Shown here: piece by piece, positions 58,035-64,000 of the stretch
Layout: each line of letters begins with the position of its first letter
Numbering within the stretch: the stretch's first letter is position 1
NCBI RefSeq assembly: GCF_014651695.1
Contig: NZ_BMXJ01000010.1
Location: 1-64,000 of the forward strand
DNA length: 64,000 nt
Reading direction: 5' to 3'
DNA from: Nocardiopsis terrae
Lineage (GTDB): Bacteria > Actinomycetota > Actinomycetes > Streptosporangiales > Streptosporangiaceae
Made by a program: the position numbers and the translations under genes
The notes under the pieces: model-generated
The model's input: only the letters and a program-made list of their open reading frames with translations
Database searches by the model: none
Told to the model about the DNA's origin: nothing

Positions 58035-58655
58035 TCAGAGTTCGGGGTCGGGCAGGTCGGCTTCGAGGCCTTCCTGTTCGAGTTCCTCGCGGACGATCCG
58101 GTAGGAGAGCCCGCCGGGGTAGCCCTTGCGGCCGAGCACGCCCAGGGCGCGGCGGATCCGGACCTCCTTGTCCTTGTTCCGGCTGCCCCGCAGGCTCTTG
58201 CGGGCCAGGGCCCGGGCGGCGTCCTGCTCGTCCTCGTCACTGACCCCGGCGACCGCCTCGCGGACGGTCTCCTCCTCGATCCCGCGGGTGCGCAGCTCCT
58301 GCGTCAGGGCACGGCGGGACAGGTGGCGGCTGTACTGCCGGGAGCTGACCCAGCCCCGCGCGAAGGCGGCGTCGTCGATCAGCCCGACCTCGTCGAGGCC
58401 GTTGAGGACCGCGTCCACCACCTCGTCCGGGTACTCCCTGCGGTGCAGGGAGCGTTCCAGCTGGGCACGGGTGCGCGGAGAGTGGGTGAGCATCCGCAGC
58501 ACCAGGTTCCTGGCCTTGTTCTCCAGCTTCTCCCCGCTGGGCGGGGCTTCCTCTCCGGGCGGGACCTGCCCGCCCGGAGGGGTTTCCTCGTCGGCGCTCA
58601 CCGGAGCGGCCTCGGCCTCTCCGGTGCGGTCAGGAGACCGGCGCCGCTCACGCAT
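58035..58655 (-). CDS. recX: Regulatory protein RecX
   Basis: A 206-residue modulator that inhibits RecA filament extension. RecX repeats are seen in ARNLVLRMLTHSPRTRAQLERSLHRREYPDEVVDAVLNGLDEVGLIDD, RQYSRHLSRRALTQELRTRGI and VRIRRALGVLGRKGYPGGLSYRIVREEL. The first ~45 residues are a charged Pro/Glu-rich extension. It overlaps the recA stop by 8 bp, so it is co-expressed from the recA SOS promoter. Confidence 0.93.
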   Translation of the reverse strand: MRERRRSPDRTGEAEAAPVSADEETPPGGQVPPGEEAPPSGEKLENKARNLVLRMLTHSPRTRAQLERSLHRREYPDEVVDAVLNGLDEVGLIDDAAFARGWVSSRQYSRHLSRRALTQELRTRGIEEETVREAVAGVSDEDEQDAARALARKSLRGSRNKDKEVRIRRALGVLGRKGYPGGLSYRIVREELEQEGLEADLPDPEL

Positions 58656-59781
58656 CCGGGTCGGCGGCCTTGGTGGTCCTGGCGGTGGCCCGCTTGGCGG
58701 GGGCCTTGGCCTCCTCGGCCTTGGCGCCCTTGGCCGGGTCGGCCCCGGTCTCGTCCTTGGCGCTGCCGGAGGCGCTGTCGTCACCCGATCCGGGGATGCC
58801 CAGCTTCTCCTTGATCTTCTTCTCGATCTCCTGGGACACGTCGACGTTCTCGCGCAGGAAGTTGCGCGCGTTCTCCTTGCCCTGGCCGAGCTGGGTGCCG
58901 TCGTAGGTGTACCAGGCACCGGACTTGCGCACGATGGCGTGTTCGACGCCCAGGTCGATGAGGCTGCCCTCGCGGGAGACGCCGACGCCGTACAAGATGT
59001 CGAACTCGGCCTGCTTGAAGGGCGGCGCGACCTTGTTCTTGACGACCTTGACGCGGGTGCGGTTGCCGACCGCGTCGGTGCCGTCCTTGAGCGTCTCGAT
59101 GCGGCGCACGTCCAGCCGGACCGAGGCGTAGAACTTCAGCGCCTTGCCGCCGGTGGTGGTCTCGGGAGACCCGAACATGACGCCGACTTTTTCACGAAGC
59201 TGGTTGATGAAGATCGCGGTGGTGCCGGTGGTGTGCAGGGCACCGGCGATCTTGCGCAGCGCCTGCGACATGAGCCGGGCCTGGAGGCCGACGTGGCTGT
59301 CGCCCATCTCGCCCTCGATCTCGGCGCGGGGCACCAGGGCCGCCACGGAGTCGATCACGATGATGGAGACGGCGCCCGAGCGGATGAGCATGTCGACGAT
59401 CTCCAGCGCCTGCTCACCGGTGTCCGGCTGGGACAGGAGGAGGTTGTCGGTGTCGACGCCGATCTTCTTGGCGTACTCGGGGTCGAGCGCGTGCTCGGCG
59501 TCCACGAACGCGGCGATGCCGCCCATCTTCTGGGCGCTGGCCACCGCGTGCAGGGCGACGGTCGTCTTGCCGGAGGACTCCGGGCCGTACACCTCGACGA
59601 CCCGGCCCTTGGGCAGGCCGCCGATACCCAGGGCGACGTCCAGGGCGATGGCGCCGGTGGGGATCGCCTCGATCGGCGGGCGGTCGTCGTCGCCGAGGCG
59701 CATGACGGAGCCCTTGCCGAACTGCCGCTCGATCTGCGCGAGCGCTGTTTCGAGAGCCTTGTCTCGGTCTCCTGATGCCAC
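58648..59781 (-). CDS. recA: Recombinase RecA
   Basis: A 377-residue recombinase with Walker A GPESSGKTT, Walker B IIVIDSVAAL, the L2 loop GSPETTTGGKALKFYASVR and a C-terminal Ala/Lys/Asp-rich tail. GTG 59781 (MASGDRDKALETALAQIERQFGKGS) has AGGGGAA six bases upstream. The coding sequence is uninterrupted: no intein, unlike recA of some actinobacteria. An SOS box lies 110 bp upstream. Confidence 0.98.
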   Translation of the reverse strand: MASGDRDKALETALAQIERQFGKGSVMRLGDDDRPPIEAIPTGAIALDVALGIGGLPKGRVVEVYGPESSGKTTVALHAVASAQKMGGIAAFVDAEHALDPEYAKKIGVDTDNLLLSQPDTGEQALEIVDMLIRSGAVSIIVIDSVAALVPRAEIEGEMGDSHVGLQARLMSQALRKIAGALHTTGTTAIFINQLREKVGVMFGSPETTTGGKALKFYASVRLDVRRIETLKDGTDAVGNRTRVKVVKNKVAPPFKQAEFDILYGVGVSREGSLIDLGVEHAIVRKSGAWYTYDGTQLGQGKENARNFLRENVDVSQEIEKKIKEKLGIPGSGDDSASGSAKDETGADPAKGAKAEEAKAPAKRATARTTKAADPDA

Positions 59782-59891
59782 GGGATTCCCCTGTTGGGTT
59801 GATGCCTTTTTCTTCATGGTGCGCACGACGCTACGCGGTCGGTACGACAATCGCGACGCTCGACGTTCGCCTGCTCAAACCCCAGACTACC

Positions 59892-59905
59892 CGAACTCAT
59901 GTTCG
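59892..59905 (-). promoter_or_regulatory. LexA-binding SOS box of recA
   Basis: CGAAC-TCAT-GTTCG, a perfect match to the actinobacterial/Bacillus-type SOS box core (CGAAC-N4-GTTCG), 110 bp before the recA start. Confidence 0.85.
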
Positions 59906-59963
59906 AAATCCGGTACGGGCCCCCGGCCGTGTCGGTTTTTCCGTGCCGACGGCCCCGCGGAGG

Positions 59964-60158
59964 TCAGCGGGCGGAGGCCGGCAGGTCGAACGCGTCACAC
60001 ACCGCCCGCCACACCTCCTTGGGCCCGATGCCGTCGGCGAGCGCCTGGTTGACCGTCCGGGAGCCGAGCCCCTCGATGACGTGGTCCTTGGCGAGGCTGG
60101 CCGTGTAGACCTCGCCGAACTGGGCGTGCATGTTGTTCCAGAAAGCAGTGAGTCTCAT
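59964..60158 (-). CDS. DUF3046 family protein
   Basis: A 64-residue protein, MRLTAFWNNMHAQFGEVYTASLAKDHV at the start and GPKEVWRAVCDAFDLP at the end, matching the small DUF3046 family that lies near recA/recX in many actinobacteria. Function unknown. The -10-like CATACT (60171-60166) ends seven bases before its ATG, suggesting a leaderless transcript. Divergent from lhr. Confidence 0.88.
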   Translation of the reverse strand: MRLTAFWNNMHAQFGEVYTASLAKDHVIEGLGSRTVNQALADGIGPKEVWRAVCDAFDLPASAR

Positions 60159-60165
60159 CGGCCCC

Positions 60166-60171
60166 AGTATG
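60166..60171 (-). promoter_or_regulatory. -10 box of a probable leaderless DUF3046 transcript
   Basis: CATACT on the minus strand, seven bases from the ATG, with no ribosome binding site between them. Confidence 0.35.
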
Positions 60172-60301
60172 GGCGACCGGGCCGACCTCCGCGGACTTGT
60201 CCACAGGACGGATTCCCCTGGACCGGAACCGCCCTCCCCGCGCCCGTCCCGCCCCGGGTGTCCTGCCCCGATCTGTCGGGCCCCTTGGGCAGACTGGCCC
60301 G

Positions 60302-63300
60302 ATGAACGGTGTGACCGACCCCCTCGAACCCTTCGGAGCGGCGACCCGGGCCTGGTTCGACCGGGCTTTCCCCGCGGGCCCCACCACGGCCCAGGCCGAG
60401 GCCTGGCAGGCGGTCTCGGCCGGCCTCGACACCCTCGTCGTCGCCCCGACCGGGTCCGGCAAGACCCTGTCGGCCTTCCTCTGGTCCCTGGACCGGCTCA
60501 CCCGCGCCCCCGTCCCCGAGGACCGTTCGAAGCGCTGCCGCGTCCTGTACGTGTCACCGCTCAAGGCCCTGGCCGTGGACGTGGAGCGCAACCTCCGCCA
60601 GCCGCTGGCGGGGATCGCGGACGCCGCCCGGGCCCAAGGTGAGGACCTGAGCCCCGTCACCGTGGGCGTGCGCACCGGCGACACCCCGGCCCGGGAGCGG
60701 CGCAGGACGGCCACGCACCCGCCGGACGTCCTCATCACCACACCCGAATCGCTCTTCCTGGTCCTGACCTCCAAGGCCAGGGAGGGCCTGTCGGGGGTGG
60801 AGACCGTCATCGTCGACGAGGTGCACGCCCTGGCCGGGACCAAACGCGGCGCGCACCTGGCCCTGAGCCTGGAACGCCTGGACGACCTGCTGGGGCGCCC
60901 GGCCCAGCGGATCGGCCTGTCCGCGACCGTGCGCCCCAGGCGGACCGTCGCCGAGTACCTGGGCGGCGCGCGCGGCGGTGCCGCGGTCGTCGCGCCGCCG
61001 GACGCCCCGCGCATGGAGCTGCGGGTCCAGGCCCCGGTCCCGGACCTGGAGGAGCCGGGCGGTCCGCCCGCCACCGCCGCGGGGGTCCCGCCGGACCCCC
61101 GCGCGGGCAACACCATGGGCCGGGGTTCGGTGTGGCCGCACGTGGAGCGCCGGGTTCTGGACCTGGTCGAGGGGCACCGCTCCACCATCGTGTTCACCAA
61201 CGGCCGCCGCACCGCGGAGAAGCTGTGCGCCCGCCTCAACGACCTGCACGCCGAGCGCGCCGGCGGTGTCCTGCCCGCCGAGGAGAGGGCCGCCCAGGTC
61301 ATTGGCCAGTCCGAGCAGAGCCGCGGGGCGGCCGCGGTGGTGGCCCGCGCACACCACGGGTCGATGTCCAAGGCCGAGCGGGCGCTCATCGAGGAGGACC
61401 TGAAGGCGGGGCGGCTGCGGTGCGTGGTGGCCACCTCCAGCCTGGAGCTGGGTGTGGACATGGGTGCGGTGGACCTGGTGGTGCAGGTGGCCGCACCCCC
61501 GTCGGTGGCCAGCGGCCTGCAGCGGGTCGGGCGGGCCGGGCACCGGGTGGGCGAGGTCTCGCGCGGGGTCTTCCTGCCGCAGTACCGGGGCGACCTGCTG
61601 GCGACCGCGGTGGTGACCGAGCGTATGCGCGCGGGCGGGATCGAGCGGTTGGAGATGCCGCGCAACCCTCTGGACGTGCTGTCCCAGCAGGTCGTGGCGA
61701 TGGTGGCGATGGACGACTGGCGGGTGCCGGAGCTGGCTGCGCTGGTGCGGCGGGCGGCGCCGTTCGCGGACCTGGCCGACCCGGTGCTGGAGTCGGTGCT
61801 GGACATGCTGTCGGGGCGCTACCCCTCGGACGAGTTCGCCGAGCTGCGTCCGCGACTGGTGTGGGACCGGGAGGGGGACGTGCTGCGGGCCCGGCCGGGT
61901 GCCCAGCGGCTGGCGGTGATCAGTGGGGGCACCATTCCGGACCGGGGGCTGTACGGGGTGCACCTGGCCTCGGACCGGGGCGGCAGGGCCCCCACCCGGG
62001 TCGGTGAGCTGGATGAGGAGATGGTGTACGAGTCCCGGGTGGGCGACGTGTTCGTGCTGGGTTCGTCCTCGTGGCGGATCGAGGCGATCACCGCCGACCG
62101 GGTGATGGTCTCCCCCGCGCCGGGGCGGCCCGGGCGGATGCCGTTCTGGAAGGCGGACGCGCTCGGCCGGCCCGCCGAGCTGGGCCGGGCCGTGGGCGCG
62201 ATGACCCGGGAGCTGGCCGCCCGCGACCGGGAGGGGGCCCGGGAGGTGGCCGCCGCGGCGGGGTTGGACGAGTGGGCGGCCGACAACCTGGTGGAGTACG
62301 TGGCCGAGCAGCGGGAGGCGACCGGGAGTGTGCCGGACGACCGCACGGTGGTGATCGAGCGGTTCCGTGACCAGGTGGGTGACTGGCGGGCGGTGGTGCA
62401 CTCGCCGCTGGGCGCCCGGGTGCACGCGCCCTGGGCGCTGGCCGTCGCGGGGCGGATGCGCGAGCGGTTCGGGGTGGACGCGCAGGTGGTGCACGGTGAT
62501 GACGGGCTCGTGCTGCGCCTCCCGGATCTGGGTGAGGGCGGGTTCGGCGGGGCGGGCGAGCTGACCGGTCTGGTGTCGCTGGACCCGGAGACGGTGGAGG
62601 AGCTGGTCACCGACGAGCTCACCGGTTCGGCGCTGTTCGCGTCCCGGTTCCGGGAGTGCGCGGCGCGGGCGCTGCTGCTGCCCCGTCAGCGGCCGGACCG
62701 GCGGATGCCGTTGTGGCAGCAGCGGTTGCGGTCCCAGCACCTGTTGTCGGTGGCGGGCCGGTACGGGTCGTTCCCGATCGTGTTGGAGACGGTGCGCGAG
62801 TGCCTGCGCGACGTGTTCGACGTGCCCGCGCTGGCGGGGGTGCTCACCGACGTGCGGGCGCGGCGGATCCGGGTGGTGGAGGTCGAGACCCGGCAGGCGT
62901 CGCCGTTCGCCCGGTCGCTGTTGATGGAGTACACGGCGGCGTTCCTGTACGAGGGCGACGCCCCGGCCGCCGAGCTGCGGGCGCAGGCGCTGACCCTGGA
63001 CCCGTCGCTGCTGGCCGACCTGTTGGGCGGCGCGGACCTGCGGGATCTCCTCGATCCCGGGGTGGTGGAGCGCACCGGCGCCCTGTTGCAGCGTCTGGAC
63101 GCCCCGGTCCGGGACCTGGAGGGCACCGCGGACCTGCTGCGGGAGGTGGGGCCGCTGTCCGAGGGGGAGGCGGCCGAACGGGGGGTCGGGTCGGCGTGGC
63201 TGGCGGAGCTGGAGGAGGCGGGGCGCGCGGTGCGGATGCGGGTCGCCGGTGCCGAGCGGTGGTGTGCGGTGGAGGACGCGGCGCGGTTGCGGGACGCCCT

Positions 63301-64000
63301 GGGCGCCGAGCCGCCGCCCGGGGTGCCGGAGGTGTTCCTGGAGCCGGTGGACTCCCCCGTGCTCGACCTGGTGTCCCGGTACGCGCGTACGCACGGGCCG
63401 TTCACCTCGGCGGAGGCGGCTGGGCGCCTGGGGCTGTCCCCGGAGTCGGTGGAGGGCTCACTGCGGGAGCTGTCCCGGTCGGGCAGGGTGGCGCGGGGCG
63501 GTTTCCGCCCCGGCGGCTCGGGCACCGAGTGGTGCGACGAGGGCGTGCTGCGCCGGTTGCGGCGGGGGTCGGTCGCCCGGCTGCGGCGGGAGGTGGAGCC
63601 GGTCGAACCCCGTGCGCTGGCCCGGTTCGCGCCGTTGTGGCAGCGGGCTGTCCCCGGTGCGCGGCTGAGCGGCCCGGACGCGGTCTTCGGGGCCGTGGAC
63701 TCGCTGCGGGGCGCCCCCTTGGTGGCTTCCTCCCTGGAGTCCCTGGTGCTGCCGGCCCGGGTCGAGGGGTACGCCCCGGCGTCCCTGGACGCGCTCACCC
63801 AGGCCGGTGAGGTCGTGTGGGCCGGGACCGGGGGGCTGTCGGGCGGGGACGGCTGGTTGGTGCTGGTTCCGGTGGAGGAGGCGCACCTGTTGCTGCCCGT
63901 CCCCCTCGTCCCCGAGGAGGGCACGCTCGCGAGCGCCGCTCTGGGGGTGCTGCGGGAGGGGGGTGCTCTGTTCTTCCGGGACGTCGCCGACCGGGTCGCC
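60302..64000 (+). CDS. lhr: ATP-dependent helicase Lhr (large helicase-related), 3' end beyond window
   Basis: The frame from ATG 60302 stays open to the window end: 1233 residues of a family of about 1500. Superfamily 2 helicase motifs in order: Q-motif region PTTAQAEAWQAV, Walker A APTGSGKT, YVSPLKALAVDVERNL, TTPESLFLVL, DEVH box, LSATV, TIVFTNGRRTAEKL, RAHHGSMSKAER, ATSSLELGVDMG and QRVGRAGH. The winged-helix and Lhr core domains and part of the large C-terminal domain follow. Lhr is a DNA repair helicase and is often damage-inducible in mycobacteria; no SOS box was found in front of it here. Divergent from DUF3046. Confidence 0.94.
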   Translation, partial: MNGVTDPLEPFGAATRAWFDRAFPAGPTTAQAEAWQAVSAGLDTLVVAPTGSGKTLSAFLWSLDRLTRAPVPEDRSKRCRVLYVSPLKALAVDVERNLRQPLAGIADAARAQGEDLSPVTVGVRTGDTPARERRRTATHPPDVLITTPESLFLVLTSKAREGLSGVETVIVDEVHALAGTKRGAHLALSLERLDDLLGRPAQRIGLSATVRPRRTVAEYLGGARGGAAVVAPPDAPRMELRVQAPVPDLEEPGGPPATAAGVPPDPRAGNTMGRGSVWPHVERRVLDLVEGHRSTIVFTNGRRTAEKLCARLNDLHAERAGGVLPAEERAAQVIGQSEQSRGAAAVVARAHHGSMSKAERALIEEDLKAGRLRCVVATSSLELGVDMGAVDLVVQVAAPPSVASGLQRVGRAGHRVGEVSRGVFLPQYRGDLLATAVVTERMRAGGIERLEMPRNPLDVLSQQVVAMVAMDDWRVPELAALVRRAAPFADLADPVLESVLDMLSGRYPSDEFAELRPRLVWDREGDVLRARPGAQRLAVISGGTIPDRGLYGVHLASDRGGRAPTRVGELDEEMVYESRVGDVFVLGSSSWRIEAITADRVMVSPAPGRPGRMPFWKADALGRPAELGRAVGAMTRELAARDREGAREVAAAAGLDEWAADNLVEYVAEQREATGSVPDDRTVVIERFRDQVGDWRAVVHSPLGARVHAPWALAVAGRMRERFGVDAQVVHGDDGLVLRLPDLGEGGFGGAGELTGLVSLDPETVEELVTDELTGSALFASRFRECAARALLLPRQRPDRRMPLWQQRLRSQHLLSVAGRYGSFPIVLETVRECLRDVFDVPALAGVLTDVRARRIRVVEVETRQASPFARSLLMEYTAAFLYEGDAPAAELRAQALTLDPSLLADLLGGADLRDLLDPGVVERTGALLQRLDAPVRDLEGTADLLREVGPLSEGEAAERGVGSAWLAELEEAGRAVRMRVAGAERWCAVEDAARLRDALGAEPPPGVPEVFLEPVDSPVLDLVSRYARTHGPFTSAEAAGRLGLSPESVEGSLRELSRSGRVARGGFRPGGSGTEWCDEGVLRRLRRGSVARLRREVEPVEPRALARFAPLWQRAVPGARLSGPDAVFGAVDSLRGAPLVASSLESLVLPARVEGYAPASLDALTQAGEVVWAGTGGLSGGDGWLVLVPVEEAHLLLPVPLVPEEGTLASAALGVLREGGALFFRDVADRVA

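Noticed and set aside
58648..59781. An intein in recA, common in some actinobacteria
   Set aside because: The recA frame aligns continuously with normal RecA motifs; no insertion is present. The only intein seen is in phoH.

Overview
This is a 64 kb chromosomal stretch of a very GC-rich, Gram-positive filamentous actinomycete. GTG/TTG starts, 4-bp ATGA overlaps, an actinobacterial SOS box (CGAAC-N4-GTTCG) and the actinobacterial gene orders hrcA-dnaJ-rsmE-HIT-phoH-ybeY-CNNM-era and miaB...miaA-dapF-hflX-recX-recA all fit. My best guess is the Streptosporangiales (Nocardiopsis-like), but the sequence alone does not prove the genus. Most of the window is core genome with short intergenic gaps and clear hairpin terminators. 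The only mobile DNA seen is the last 90 bp of an IS30-type transposase at the left edge. No tRNA, rRNA or CRISPR array was recognised.

Layout. 1-3.9 kb: allantoin/purine catabolism (allB, a DUF6986 aldolase-like gene, divergent IclR regulator). 3.9-14.8 kb: housekeeping block read leftwards (hrcA, dnaJ, rsmE, HIT, phoH, ybeY, CNNM/CBS protein, deaminase-like protein, era), interrupted by a rightward sigma factor and membrane partner. phoH carries a 360-residue intein with the residues expected of a class 3 intein plus a LAGLIDADG endonuclease. 14.9-18.7 kb: DUF3097, two tandem DUF4870 membrane proteins, hemW. 18.8-27.0 kb: alpha-glucoside/maltose locus (LacI regulator, GH13 glucosidase, two lipoprotein binding proteins, malF, malG, no ATPase). 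27.2-35.6 kb: lepA, an unknown exported protein, rpsT, comEA, comEC, holA. 35.7-39 kb: a solitary imidazolonepropionase-like gene and hflX. 39.4-45.4 kb: malate synthase and glycolate oxidase glcDEF. 45.4-51.8 kb: dapF, miaA, a LigB-like protein, a TetR/P450 pair, miaB. 52.1-55.6 kb: glutamate-type ABC importer gluABCD. 55.8-64 kb: S9 peptidase, recX, recA, DUF3046, and lhr running off the right edge.

How the parts connect. The strongest new signal is a 15-bp motif (TTYCGWATYGCRGAA) present twice in the divergent allantoin/iclR promoter region and once over the ribosome binding site of malate synthase, 36 kb away. Allantoin and glycolate both give glyoxylate, which malate synthase consumes, so the IclR protein probably controls a split glyoxylate regulon. 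Other regulatory sites visible are CIRCE at hrcA, an SOS box at recA, a perfect 10-9-10 palindrome before the TetR/P450 pair and CTTGC repeats in the alpha-glucoside locus.
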